From: Furfurilactobacillus entadae
GTDB lineage: Bacteria; Bacillota; Bacilli; Lactobacillales; Lactobacillaceae
Assembly: GCF_045862745.1 (NCBI RefSeq)
Contig: NZ_BQXN01000005.1
Coordinates: 50,979 to 114,978, forward strand
Direction: 5' to 3'
DNA length: 64,000 nt
Under the pieces are notes generated by a model that had not been told where the DNA came from, made no database searches, and worked only from the letters and a program-made list of their open reading frames with translations. This document shows positions 34,501 through 44,481 of this stretch, piece after piece. A program made the position numbers and the translations under genes. Numbering within the stretch: the first letter of the stretch is position 1; the number at the start of each line of letters is the position of its first letter.

Positions 34501-34538
34501 TGTAAACGGTTGCAAAAATGATTCAACGGCCGTACCAT
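34501..34538 (+). promoter_or_regulatory. Promoter with overlapping cre-like site before the arsR-type gene
   Basis: TTGCAA (34510-34515) and TACCAT (34533-34538) are 17 bases apart. TGTAAACGGTTGCA (34501-34514) fits the cre consensus with one mismatch and overlaps the -35 element, suggesting catabolite control of the following two genes. Confidence 0.55.
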
Positions 34539-34579
34539 ATTCATGTAGTTAAATATATTAATGGAGAGGCGGTGGTTTT

Positions 34580-34933
34580 GTGGTTGAGTCACAGTTAACG
34601 GCTGGCCAACAGCGGGCACTGGACGAGTTCATTGCCAACCTGGACCTCTTAAACACCTTGGCGGATTCAAACCGGCAACGGCTAATTATCCTGCTGGGGG
34701 CCCATTTAAAAAATGGGTTGACGGTGACAGAACTCACCGCACAGATGAACCTGTCACAACCCGCCGTGTCACACCATTTAAAGATCTTGCGTCAAGCTGG
34801 ACTCGTTGAACCGACTCGCGATGGTCTTCACCACCGTTACCGGTTAACTGTCACTGCTGCGCTGGATCAAGTCGAACACCTTTTAACTACGATTCGAAAC
34901 GGAAATCACGCGCCACAACAATCAAAGGAGTGA
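34580..34933 (+). CDS. ArsR-family winged-helix regulator
   Basis: This 117-residue DNA-binding protein starts at GTG after GGAGAGGCGG. The helix-turn-helix is LTAQMNLSQPAVSHHLKILR, followed by the wing GLVEPTRDGLHHRYRL. The ELCVC-type metal site of ArsR/SmtB is absent and there is no Cys, so metal sensing is unlikely. Its last codons overlap the SD of the oleate hydratase gene, so it probably regulates that gene together with itself. The signal is unknown; fatty acid is an inference from the partner. Confidence 0.85.
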   Translation: MVESQLTAGQQRALDEFIANLDLLNTLADSNRQRLIILLGAHLKNGLTVTELTAQMNLSQPAVSHHLKILRQAGLVEPTRDGLHHRYRLTVTAALDQVEHLLTTIRNGNHAPQQSKE

Positions 34934-34941
34934 GTGAAGAT

Positions 34942-36621
34942 ATGGCACAACATGCTTATATGATTGGAACTGGGATCGGGAACCTTGCCGCAGGACTCTA
35001 TTTAATTCGCGATGGTGGCTGGAATGGTGACCAAATCACCATGTACGGCCTTGAAACGCACGGTGCAAACGATGGTGCGCCAACCGCAGATTACACTAAT
35101 GAATACAGTAACCAGGCCCTCGCTAACACCAAGGGGTACCTTGCTAAGGGTGGCCGGATGCTGAATGAAGAGACGTATGAAAATCTCTGGGATCTCATGC
35201 GGTTTGTCCCATCCTTAGACCATCCTGAAAAATCTGTCACTGAAGAAATCCTTGATTTTGATCATGCGCACCCAACCCACGACGTTGCCCGTTTAATGGA
35301 CAAGGTTAACGGGATTCGTAATAAGGGCGACCAAAATGATTATTCACACATGCAGTTTAACAACCTCGACCGAGTCTTGCTCACCAAGTTGATGATGATG
35401 CCAGAAAGTAAGGAAGCTAAGCTAAATGATATCGGGATCGACGATTGGTTTGCTGACTCCCCACACTTCTTTACCACAAACTTCTGGTACATGTGGCAAA
35501 CAACGTTCGCGTTCAAACGTCAAAGTTCAGCAATGGAACTCCGCCGGTATATGAACCGGATGATCCTTGAATTTAGCCGCATCAACACACTGGAGGGTGT
35601 CACGCGGACACCGTACAATCAGTACGAAAGCTTAATTCTACCAATGCGGAAATTCTTGAGTGATCATGGTGTTACGTTTGTTAATAATCGTAAAATCACC
35701 GCGTTAACCTTTAAGGACACACCGTTACGTGACGACATCATTGTGACTGGTTTTGATTACGAAGAAGTCGATAACGCCAACAAGCCTGGCCATCAAGATG
35801 TTGATGAACATGACTTTGTGTTTGATACAAATGGTTCCATCACGGACAGTTCTTCTTACGGGGACATGGATACGCCACTGGTTGAAAACCATGAATATGC
35901 GCCAAGTGCTCAACTCTGGAAGCAAGCTGCCGGTCACTTCTATGACCTGGGTCATCCAGATAAATTCTTCAATGATCGTCAACAAAGTGAATGGATGAGT
36001 TTCACCGTCACCAATGACAACCATGACCTTCTAAACGAAATTACCCGGATTACACAACAACAACCTGGTAACGCCCTCAACACCTGGGTCGATAGTACTG
36101 GGCTGATGTCCATCGTGGTGCATCACCAACCACACTTCCACGCCCAAAAGGAAAACGAAACGGTCTTCTGGGGCTACGTCATGTACCCACGGCGCCATGG
36201 TGATTATGTGGACAAGGAATACATCAAGATGACTGGTCGAGAGATCTTAACGGAAGTTCTTGGCCACCTAAACGAAGTGGACGATAGCCGTGATAGCATT
36301 GCTAATCGGACCGATGAATTAATGGCAACCACTGTCAATGTCATCCCTGTTTACATGCCTTACGCAAGCGCCCTCTTTAACCGGCGTGCAGTCGGTGACA
36401 GACCGTTAGTTGTTCCAAAGCACAGCCACAACCTGGCCTTTATCAGTCAGTTTGCGGAAATGCCGTTTGACATGGTCTTCACTGAACAGTATTCGTTCCG
36501 TTGTGCGCAGCTGGCTGTGTACACGTTCTTAGGAATTCCAGAAACCGAAATGACACCAATGCACCACTACGAAAAGAGCCCGAAGGTAATGGCGCGGGCA
36601 ACAAAGACAATGTTTAGATAG
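34942..36621 (+). CDS. ohyA: Oleate hydratase (myosin-cross-reactive antigen family)
   Basis: The 559-residue flavoprotein starts MAQHAYMIGTGIGNLAAGLY at ATG 34942; the GTG at 34930 overlaps the AAGGAG site and is rejected. The FAD-binding pattern GTGIGNLAAGLYLIRDG is that of the family, and the length (560-590) agrees. These enzymes add water to the cis-9 double bond of unsaturated fatty acids, detoxifying them and starting conjugated-fatty-acid formation. Co-transcribed with an ArsR-type gene. Confidence 0.93.
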   Translation: MAQHAYMIGTGIGNLAAGLYLIRDGGWNGDQITMYGLETHGANDGAPTADYTNEYSNQALANTKGYLAKGGRMLNEETYENLWDLMRFVPSLDHPEKSVTEEILDFDHAHPTHDVARLMDKVNGIRNKGDQNDYSHMQFNNLDRVLLTKLMMMPESKEAKLNDIGIDDWFADSPHFFTTNFWYMWQTTFAFKRQSSAMELRRYMNRMILEFSRINTLEGVTRTPYNQYESLILPMRKFLSDHGVTFVNNRKITALTFKDTPLRDDIIVTGFDYEEVDNANKPGHQDVDEHDFVFDTNGSITDSSSYGDMDTPLVENHEYAPSAQLWKQAAGHFYDLGHPDKFFNDRQQSEWMSFTVTNDNHDLLNEITRITQQQPGNALNTWVDSTGLMSIVVHHQPHFHAQKENETVFWGYVMYPRRHGDYVDKEYIKMTGREILTEVLGHLNEVDDSRDSIANRTDELMATTVNVIPVYMPYASALFNRRAVGDRPLVVPKHSHNLAFISQFAEMPFDMVFTEQYSFRCAQLAVYTFLGIPETEMTPMHHYEKSPKVMARATKTMFR

Positions 36622-36626
36622 AAAGA

Positions 36627-36742
36627 GCGAGCCAAACCACGGTTAGGCCTACTCAGGTAACATAAAAATGCACTTATGGACGGTTCATGTCCATAAGTGC
36701 ATTTTTATGTTAGATGAGACAGAGGCCTGTGGTTTGGCTCGC
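36627..36742. repeat. Nested palindromic element, copy 1
   Basis: Outer arms GCGAGCCAAACCAC (36627-36640) and its complement (36729-36742), AGGCCT on each side (36645-36650, 36723-36728), and inner 23-bp arms (36659-36681, 36689-36711) around a 7-base loop. It lies between the converging ohyA and rpoC genes. A second copy with different arms but the same core is at 49293-49408. A partial third string GGACGGTTCCATGTCCAT is at 36769-36786. Confidence 0.8.
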
Positions 36743-36840
36743 GTTTTCGGCAGTTAGAACTAGCATTTGGACGGTTCCATGTCCATGAGTCCGACGTTTG
36801 TGTATTCGGTCGACAGAGCTTGCCCATTATTCACCCCACA

Positions 36841-36881
36841 AAAAAACGGGACTCAACCGTAATGGTCGAGTCCCGTTTTCG
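36841..36881 (-). terminator. Terminator of the rpoB-rpoC operon
   Basis: Arms AAAACGGGACTC and GAGTCCCGTTTT enclose ACC/GGT pairing and a short loop; T run on the minus strand, 42 bases after the rpoC stop. Confidence 0.9.
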
Positions 36882-36922
36882 TTAACACATGAAGTCACAT
36901 GTACCTCACTAATGGTCACCCA

Positions 36923-39900
36923 TTAGTTTCTGGCGTCTTCTTCACGCATCTTCTTTTCTAAATCACTGATGGAGTAAACGCCTTCCGTTCCGGTCACTTC
37001 AGCTTCTTTAGGCTGAATCTTCCGGTAATCTGGCATCCCAGTCCCGGCAGGAATGATCTTCCCGATAATAACGTTTTCCTTCAACCCAACTAATGGGTCG
37101 TTCTTTCCACGAATTGCGGCGTCCGTTAAGACACGCGTTGTTTCTTGGAAGGAAGCGGCTGATAAGAAACTGTTTGTTTCCAGGGCAGCCTTGGTAATCC
37201 CAAGGATCACTGGCCGACTAGTGGCAGGAATCCCACCAGCAATCAGCGTCTTCGTGTTGGCATTCTTGAAGTCAGCAATATCCATCAACGTCCCTGGTAA
37301 CATATCAGTGTCACCTGGGTCCATAACACGGAGCTTCCGCATCATTTGACGAACCATGATTTCAATATGCTTATCGGCGATCCCAACCCCTTGCATCCGG
37401 TAAACCCGTTGGACTTCACGGAGTAAGTAGTTTTCGGTCGATAACACATCACGAACCTTCAGTAATTCCTTAGGGTCAATGGCCCCTTCGTTTAAGGCTG
37501 AACCACGGTGGATAAAGTCACCTTCAGCAACCCGCATACGGGCCCGTAATGGTAACGTGTATGACCGTGTTTCGGCTTCACCCTTAACCGTAACTTCTTT
37601 CGTCCGTTCAGCTGGGTTTTCTTCGATTGAAACAATCGTCCCAGTAACTTCGGAAATTTCTGACTTACCCTTAGGGTTCCGCGCTTCAATAATTTCTTGA
37701 ACACGAGGAAGCCCTTGAGTGATATCATCCCCGGCAACACCACCGGTATGGAAGTTACGCATTGTTAATTGCGTCCCTGGTTCACCGATTGATTGAGCGG
37801 CAACTGTCCCAACAGCTTCCCCAACTTCAACACGGTCACCAGTTGCCATGTTCCGTCCATAACAACGTTCACAAACCCCGTGCTGGGTGTTACAAGTGAA
37901 GGCTGAACGAATCACAACTTCCGTCACGCCGGCGTCAACAACTGCTTGCGCAGCGTCTTCATCCAGCATTTGGTTAGCATTAACAATGATTTCACCCGTT
38001 TCTGGGTGGTAGATTGTCTTCATTGCGTAACGACCGAGCATCCGTTCGTACAATGATTCAATCATTTCATTACCGTTCGTGATGGCGTGAATGGTCAGAC
38101 CACGGTCTGTACCACAATCCTTTTCACGAATAATAACGTCTTGCGCAACGTCAACCAAACGACGAGTCAGGTACCCAGATTGGGCAGTCTTCAAGGCCGT
38201 ATCGGTCATCCCTTTACGAGCACCATGGGTGGAAATAAACATTTCCAAGACAGAGAGCCCTTCACGGAAGTTTGAGACGATTGGCAGTTCCATCGTTTGA
38301 CCATTAGGCGCAGCCATCAAACCACGCATTCCGGCAAGTTGCGTAAAGTTAGAAATGTTCCCACGGGCACCAGAATCACTCATCATGAAGATTGGGTTAT
38401 TCCATTCCATTGAGTCAACCAGTTGCTCTTGGATGTCATCCTTGGCAGTGTTCCAAACGTCGATCACACGTTGGTAACGTTCGTCATCGGTAATCAACCC
38501 ACGACGGAACTGCTTTGAAATCGTTGAAACTTGTTTACGTGCGTCAAGCACAATGTCATTCTTTGTCTTCAACGTTGAGATATCAGCAATCCCAACGGTC
38601 AGACCGGAGTTCGTGGATTCGTAGTACCCTAGGTCCTTCATCCGGTCCAACAGAAGTGACGTTGCTGTTACCTTGTAACGCTTGTAAACTTCGGCAATGA
38701 TGTCGGCCAAGAAGCCCTTCTTAAACGGATCGTTCAGTGGTTGATTGCTCAACACAGCCTTCAAATCAGCGCCTGGTTCCAAGAAGAACCGGTCGTCCAC
38801 ACCATCCGTCAGGTTTGCTGACGTTGGTTCGTTCAAGTATGGGAATTCTTCTGGCAAGATGGCGTTAAAGATCATCTTCCCAACGGTCGTAATCAAGATG
38901 TGCTGACGTTCGTCATCAGTAAATGGCTTGTTCGTCATGGATGACGTTTGCACACCAATCCGGCTGTGCAAGTGCACGTAACCGTTTTGGTAGGCAACGC
39001 GGGCTTCGTTCAGATCCTTAAAGATCATCCCTTCACCTTCACGGCCAGCTTCTTCAGTTGTCAGGTAGTAGTTCCCGATAACCATATCTTGTGATGGTGT
39101 AACCACTGGACGACCATTGGCAGGTGCCAAGATGTGACCAGCAGCTAACATCAATAACCGTGCTTCAGCTTGCGCTTCGTCAGACAACGGTACGTGGATG
39201 GCCATTTGGTCACCATCAAAGTCGGCGTTGTAGGCTTCACACACCAGTGGGTGAACCCGCATGGCCTTCCCTGACACCAACACGGGTTCAAATGCTTGAA
39301 TCCCAAGTCTGTGCAAGGTAGGGGCCCGGTTCAGTAACACTGGATGTTCCTTGATAACGTCTTCTAAGACATCGTAAACATCGTTATCTTGACGATCAAT
39401 CTTCCGCCGCGCGTTCTTGATGTTTGAAGCGAGTTCACGCTTAACCAATTCTTTCATGATGAATGGCTTGAAGAGTTCCATGGCCATTGGCACAGGAAGT
39501 CCCATTTGGTTCATCTTCAGCGTTGGTCCAACATCGATAACGGAACGGCCGGAGTAGTCAACACGTTTCCCAAGTAAGTTTTGACGGAACCGTCCTTGCT
39601 TACCCTTCAACATGTGTGACAGTGACTTCAATGGCCGGTTACCAGGACCAGCGACAGGACGGCCACGACGACCGTTATCGATCAAGGCGTCAACGGCTTC
39701 TTGTAACATCCGCTTTTCGTTTTGAACGATAATTCCTGGTGCGTTTAAGTCCAATAACCGCTTCAACCGGTTGTTACGGTTGATAACCCGACGGTACAAA
39801 TCATTCAGGTCAGAAGTGGCGAACCGGCCACCTTCCAACTGAACCATTGGCCGTAAGTCAGGCGGAATAACCGGAACAACATCCATAACCATCCAGTCAG

Positions 39901-40567
39901 GACGGTTACCGGATTGCAGGAAGGCTTCCAAAATGTCCAAACGACGAACGGCACGCGTCCGCTTTTGACCAGAAGCTTCCTTCAGTTCTTCCTTCAAAGT
40001 AACGGCTTCCTTGTCTAAGTCAACGGTCGCTAACAGCTTCCGAATGGCTTCGGCACCCATTTCAGCCTGGAATTCATTCCCGTATTGGGCTTTCTTTTCA
40101 CGGTATTCACGTTCGGACAACAATTGCTTGCGTTCTAATGGTGTGTTCCCTGATTCCAAGACAACGTAAGAAGCGAAGTAGATCACTTCTTCCAAAGCCC
40201 GTGGGCTCATGTCAAGAACTAAGCCCATCCGGCTTGGGATTCCCTTGAAGTACCAGATGTGGGTTACTGGGGCAGCTAATTCGATATGGCCCATGCGTTC
40301 ACGACGAACCTTAGAACGCGTAACTTCAACACCACAACGGTCACAAACAACACCCTTATAACGGATCCGTTTGTACTTACCACAGGCACATTCCCAGTCC
40401 TTCGTGGGTCCAAAAATCCGTTCATCGAACAGCCCGTCACGTTCAGGCTTTAATGTCCGGTAATTGATGGTCTCTGGCTTCTTAACTTCACCATATGACC
40501 AGCTGCGGATTTTATCGGGCGATGCAAGCCCAATCTGCATGCTTTCAAATTTGTTGACATCAATCAA
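36923..40567 (-). CDS. rpoC: RNA polymerase beta' subunit
   Basis: This 1214-residue subunit starts at a TTG (40565-40567), 8 bases after GGAGG, reading MIDVNKFESMQIGLASPDKI. It has the N-terminal zinc site (CACGKYKRIR and CDRCG), the catalytic NADFDGDQMAIH motif and the second zinc cluster CNTQHGVCERCYGRN. With RpoB it forms the active centre. 41 bases separate it from rpoB. Confidence 0.99.
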   Translation of the reverse strand: MIDVNKFESMQIGLASPDKIRSWSYGEVKKPETINYRTLKPERDGLFDERIFGPTKDWECACGKYKRIRYKGVVCDRCGVEVTRSKVRRERMGHIELAAPVTHIWYFKGIPSRMGLVLDMSPRALEEVIYFASYVVLESGNTPLERKQLLSEREYREKKAQYGNEFQAEMGAEAIRKLLATVDLDKEAVTLKEELKEASGQKRTRAVRRLDILEAFLQSGNRPDWMVMDVVPVIPPDLRPMVQLEGGRFATSDLNDLYRRVINRNNRLKRLLDLNAPGIIVQNEKRMLQEAVDALIDNGRRGRPVAGPGNRPLKSLSHMLKGKQGRFRQNLLGKRVDYSGRSVIDVGPTLKMNQMGLPVPMAMELFKPFIMKELVKRELASNIKNARRKIDRQDNDVYDVLEDVIKEHPVLLNRAPTLHRLGIQAFEPVLVSGKAMRVHPLVCEAYNADFDGDQMAIHVPLSDEAQAEARLLMLAAGHILAPANGRPVVTPSQDMVIGNYYLTTEEAGREGEGMIFKDLNEARVAYQNGYVHLHSRIGVQTSSMTNKPFTDDERQHILITTVGKMIFNAILPEEFPYLNEPTSANLTDGVDDRFFLEPGADLKAVLSNQPLNDPFKKGFLADIIAEVYKRYKVTATSLLLDRMKDLGYYESTNSGLTVGIADISTLKTKNDIVLDARKQVSTISKQFRRGLITDDERYQRVIDVWNTAKDDIQEQLVDSMEWNNPIFMMSDSGARGNISNFTQLAGMRGLMAAPNGQTMELPIVSNFREGLSVLEMFISTHGARKGMTDTALKTAQSGYLTRRLVDVAQDVIIREKDCGTDRGLTIHAITNGNEMIESLYERMLGRYAMKTIYHPETGEIIVNANQMLDEDAAQAVVDAGVTEVVIRSAFTCNTQHGVCERCYGRNMATGDRVEVGEAVGTVAAQSIGEPGTQLTMRNFHTGGVAGDDITQGLPRVQEIIEARNPKGKSEISEVTGTIVSIEENPAERTKEVTVKGEAETRSYTLPLRARMRVAEGDFIHRGSALNEGAIDPKELLKVRDVLSTENYLLREVQRVYRMQGVGIADKHIEIMVRQMMRKLRVMDPGDTDMLPGTLMDIADFKNANTKTLIAGGIPATSRPVILGITKAALETNSFLSAASFQETTRVLTDAAIRGKNDPLVGLKENVIIGKIIPAGTGMPDYRKIQPKEAEVTGTEGVYSISDLEKKMREEDARN

Positions 40568-40608
40568 AGGATTGACCTCCCTCTCATTTTCAATGGTGAC
40601 AGATCACA

Positions 40609-43600
40609 CTATTCGTTTGTTGTGTGTTCAGATTCTTCAACAGGTGCTGGTTGTTCCGTTGCGTTTGTCGCTGGGTGTTGATCATCCGTCTTTTCGTCAA
40701 CGGGATGTTCAGCAGCGTACTTACTCAACGCATCAACGTTGACAACATCGTCTTCGTCTTCATCCATGTCACGCAGTTCGATCTCTTGTTTGTTGCTGTC
40801 CAGCACCGTCATGTCCAGACCCAAGGCTTGTAATTCCTTGACCAACACACGGAATGATTCTGGCACACCAGGCTTTGGAATTGGATCGCCCTTAACGATG
40901 GCTTCATAGGTCTTTACACGACCAACAACGTCATCTGACTTGTACGTTAAAATTTCTTGTAACGTGTAAGCGGCACCGTAAGCTTCCAAGGCCCAAACTT
41001 CCATTTCACCAAACCGTTGGCCCCCAAATTGCGCTTTCCCACCAAGTGGTTGTTGCGTAACTAATGAGTAAGGTCCGATTGAACGGGCGTGGATCTTGTC
41101 GTCGACCATGTGGGCCAACTTCAGGTAGTGCATCACACCAACGGCAATCCGGTTATCAAAGGCTTCACCAGTCCGCCCATCGTACAGAATGTACTTAGCG
41201 TCATCAGGCATTCCGGCTTCCTTAACGGCTGACCAGATATCCTCGTCTTGCGCACCATCAAAGACAGGCGTTGCAACATGAATACCTAACTTACGAGCAG
41301 CCATTCCCAAATGTAATTCAAGCACTTGCCCGATGTTCATCCGGGAAGGCACACCCATTGGTGACAGCATGATGTCGATTGGTGTTCCGTCTGGCATGTA
41401 TGGCATGTCTTCTTCAGGGATCACGATTGAAACGGTCCCCTTGTTCCCATGACGACCAGACATCTTGTCACCGACCTGAATCTTACGTTTCTGGGCGATG
41501 TAGACCCGAACCATCATGTTAACACCAGGAGACAGTTCATCACCGTTTTCACGGGTAAAGATCTTAACATCCTGGATAATTCCGCCACCACCATGAGGAA
41601 CACGGAGTGACGTATCACGAACTTCGCGTGCCTTTTCACCGAAGATGGCGTGTAACAGCCGTTCTTCAGCAGAGAGTTCAGTAACACCCTTTGGTGTAAC
41701 CTTACCAACCAAGATGTCACCATCTTGAACTTCAGCACCGACCCGGATAATCCCCTGTTCGTCAAGATCCTTCAAGGAATCTTCACCAACGTTAGGAATT
41801 TCACGCGTCATTTCTTCAGGTCCGAGCTTTGTGTCACGTGCTTCTGATTCATATTCTTCAATATGGATCGACGTGTACACATCGTCCTTAACCAACCGTT
41901 CTGAAATGGCGATGGCATCTTCGAAGTTGTAACCATTCCACGTCATGAAGGCGATCAATGGGTTTTGCCCAAGGGCTAATTCCCCACCTTCCATGGAAGG
42001 ACCATCAGCTAAGATTTCATCAGCATCAACTGAGTCACCCACACTAACAATTGGCCGTTGGTTGTAGTTCTTACCACCATTTGAACGGCGGAACTTCATC
42101 AATTTGTAAGTGTCGAGCGTGCTGTCTTCACGACGAACACGAATTTGCCGTGCGTCAACGAATTCAACCGTTCCGGCAGCCTTACTGATCAATGCAACTC
42201 CAGAGTCATGCGCAGCCTTGTATTCAATCCCAGTCCCAACGAGTGGTGCGTGGGGGTTCAACAATGGCACAGCTTGACGTTGCATGTTGGCACCCATCAG
42301 GGCACGGTTGGAGTCATCGTTTTCCAAGAAAGGAATACATGCTGTGGCAACCGCAACGACCTGCTTAGGCGAAACGTCCATGTAGTCGACGCTGTCTAAT
42401 GATGTTTCAATATTTTCATCTTTTGAACGAGCCAACACTGTGTCGTCAACGAATGAACCGTCGTCGTTCAGTGGTGAGTTGGCTTGGGCAATAACAAAGT
42501 TATCTTCTTCATCGGCCGTTAAGTAGTCGATTCGGTCGGTAACCTTGTGTGTGTCCCATGAGACACGCCGGTATGGTGTTTCGATGAATCCGTAACGGTT
42601 AACCTTCGCGTAACTGGACAGTGAGTTGATCAACCCAATGTTCGGTCCTTCAGGTGTTTCGATAGGACACATCCGACCATAGTGGGTGTAGTGAACATCC
42701 CGGACTTCATAACCGGCACGGTCACGGGTCAAACCACCAGGTCCAAGAGCAGATAAACGCCGCTTATGCGTTAATTCACCCAGTGGGTTGGTTTGATCCA
42801 TGAATTGTGACAGTTGGGAACTTCCGAAGAATTCCTTGATTGAAGCCACAACGGGACGAATGTTGATCAATTGTTGCGGTGTTACTGTGGCGGCATCCTG
42901 AATGGACATCCGTTCACGAACCACACGTTCCATCCGGGATAACCCGATCCGGAATTGGTTTTGTAACAGTTCACCCACGGAACGAATCCGCCGGTTACCC
43001 AAGTGATCGATATCATCCGTTGAGCCAATGCCTTCTTGTAAGTTCAAGAAGTAGTTGGTTGAAGCCACGATATCAGCTGGTTGAATGGTGTGGTTCTTTA
43101 AGTCAATGTGACCGTTACCGATCATATTCAAAACTTGTTCAGGGTCGTTCTTTGAGAAGACCTTGATCACTTGAACAGTCATTGGTTCTGTCACAACGGC
43201 TTCATCAGAAGGTGTGTACGTTACAGCCTTAAAGTCTTCCTGATCCAGATATGGTGATAATTCGGCCATTACAGTCTTATCGATCACAGTACCCTTTTCA
43301 GCAATAACTTCACCAGACTCAGGGTCAGCCAATGTTTCAGCTAACGTTAAGCCCAGCAAACGGGTGTGTAAGTCCAACTTCTTGTTTAATTTGTAACGAC
43401 CAACAGGGGCTGTGTCGTAACGCTTTGGATCGAAGAACCGCGCCGTCAACAAGCTCCGTGATGAGTCAGCCGTCTTTGGTTCACCAGGCCGCAACCGTTC
43501 GTAGATATCCTTCAAGGATTCTTCAACACGTGAGTCCTCAGAATTCTTGTGGATATCCTTTTCAAGGGTGTTCATCAATGCATCACTTTCACCTAAGATG

Positions 43601-44226
43601 TCAATGATTTCATCGTCAGAACCATAGCCCAGTGCACGAACAAGTTCCGTCATTGGGATCTTCCGTGTCCGGTCGATCCGAACGTAAGAAATTTGCTTTG
43701 CATCCGTTTCATATTCTAACCATGCACCACGGTTAGGAATAACGGTTGCGCCAAAGACTTCACGGCCGTTCTTGTCTTCATCTTCGTTGTAGTAGACACC
43801 AGGTGAACGCACTAATTGTGATACGATAACCCGCTCTGCTCCGTTGATGATAAACGTCCCCTGATCAGTCATCAGCGGGAAGTCACCGAAGAACACGTCC
43901 TGGCTCTTGATTTCACCAGTTTCGTGGTTCGTTAACCGCAACGTCACGTGCAATGGTGCAGAGTAGTTTGCATCATGTTCACGTGCTTCATCCACAGTGT
44001 ATTTTGGTTCGAGTAACTGGTAGTCAACGAATTCCAATGACAAGTTTCCTTGGAAGTCATCAATTGGCATGATGTCGTCGAACATGTCACGCAGTCCCTC
44101 GTCTAGGAACCATTGGTAAGAATCCGTTTGGATTTCAATCAAGTTCGGCAGATCAAGAACTTCCTTGATGCGTGCGTAACTTCTACGGGTCCGGTGTTTA
44201 CCGTATTTAACTAAATGCCCTGCCAA
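40609..44226 (-). CDS. rpoB: RNA polymerase beta subunit
   Basis: The 1205-residue product starts at TTG (44224-44226), 8 bases after AAGGAG, giving MAGHLVKYGKHRTRRSYARI; an upstream in-frame ATG (44274) lacks an SD. The rifampicin region (FMDQTNPLGELTHKRRLSAL) is wild type at the Asp, His and Ser sites linked to resistance. The C-terminus ends in an acidic, Pro/Thr-rich tail (about the last 45 residues) of low complexity, usual in lactobacilli. Confidence 0.98.
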   Translation of the reverse strand: MAGHLVKYGKHRTRRSYARIKEVLDLPNLIEIQTDSYQWFLDEGLRDMFDDIMPIDDFQGNLSLEFVDYQLLEPKYTVDEAREHDANYSAPLHVTLRLTNHETGEIKSQDVFFGDFPLMTDQGTFIINGAERVIVSQLVRSPGVYYNEDEDKNGREVFGATVIPNRGAWLEYETDAKQISYVRIDRTRKIPMTELVRALGYGSDDEIIDILGESDALMNTLEKDIHKNSEDSRVEESLKDIYERLRPGEPKTADSSRSLLTARFFDPKRYDTAPVGRYKLNKKLDLHTRLLGLTLAETLADPESGEVIAEKGTVIDKTVMAELSPYLDQEDFKAVTYTPSDEAVVTEPMTVQVIKVFSKNDPEQVLNMIGNGHIDLKNHTIQPADIVASTNYFLNLQEGIGSTDDIDHLGNRRIRSVGELLQNQFRIGLSRMERVVRERMSIQDAATVTPQQLINIRPVVASIKEFFGSSQLSQFMDQTNPLGELTHKRRLSALGPGGLTRDRAGYEVRDVHYTHYGRMCPIETPEGPNIGLINSLSSYAKVNRYGFIETPYRRVSWDTHKVTDRIDYLTADEEDNFVIAQANSPLNDDGSFVDDTVLARSKDENIETSLDSVDYMDVSPKQVVAVATACIPFLENDDSNRALMGANMQRQAVPLLNPHAPLVGTGIEYKAAHDSGVALISKAAGTVEFVDARQIRVRREDSTLDTYKLMKFRRSNGGKNYNQRPIVSVGDSVDADEILADGPSMEGGELALGQNPLIAFMTWNGYNFEDAIAISERLVKDDVYTSIHIEEYESEARDTKLGPEEMTREIPNVGEDSLKDLDEQGIIRVGAEVQDGDILVGKVTPKGVTELSAEERLLHAIFGEKAREVRDTSLRVPHGGGGIIQDVKIFTRENGDELSPGVNMMVRVYIAQKRKIQVGDKMSGRHGNKGTVSIVIPEEDMPYMPDGTPIDIMLSPMGVPSRMNIGQVLELHLGMAARKLGIHVATPVFDGAQDEDIWSAVKEAGMPDDAKYILYDGRTGEAFDNRIAVGVMHYLKLAHMVDDKIHARSIGPYSLVTQQPLGGKAQFGGQRFGEMEVWALEAYGAAYTLQEILTYKSDDVVGRVKTYEAIVKGDPIPKPGVPESFRVLVKELQALGLDMTVLDSNKQEIELRDMDEDEDDVVNVDALSKYAAEHPVDEKTDDQHPATNATEQPAPVEESEHTTNE

Positions 44227-44231
44227 GTTCT

Positions 44232-44290
44232 TCACTCCTTCGATTGAGGTTTTCCGGTGAATAAGCCCGTCCAATCAATGTTACAAGTTG
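44232..44290 (-). promoter_or_regulatory. Possible structured rpoB leader
   Basis: Between the upstream terminator and rpoB the minus strand can fold ATTGA...TCAAT enclosing CGG...CCG just before the SD. A lactobacillar rpoB leader RNA motif has been described, but I cannot confirm that this is the same. No clear -10/-35 pair was found in the leader. Confidence 0.35.
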
Positions 44291-44323
44291 ATTACAAATC
44301 ACCTGTAAATCGATTTTTGAGCA

Positions 44324-44385
44324 TAAAAAAGGCAAAAGAAGCTCTTCCATAATGAAACAGTTAAAGGCTACTTTTGCTTTTCTAT
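44324..44385 (-). terminator. Terminator between the tetR-type gene and rpoB
   Basis: On the minus strand, GCAAAAGTAGCC pairs imperfectly with GCTTCTTTTGC and is followed by a T run. It separates the regulator transcript from rpoB. Confidence 0.7.
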
Positions 44386-44481
44386 AAGGGGGTTAGCGGA
44401 CAATAGATCGTCAACCCGATTTTTATTCACAGTAATATACAGGTAGTAATATACGCTGATTTGTTAATGTTGTCAATGGTT

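Noticed and set aside
36769..36786. Third copy of the nested palindrome
   Set aside because: Only the loop-proximal string GGACGGTTCCATGTCCAT is present; the outer arms are missing, so it is not counted as a full copy.
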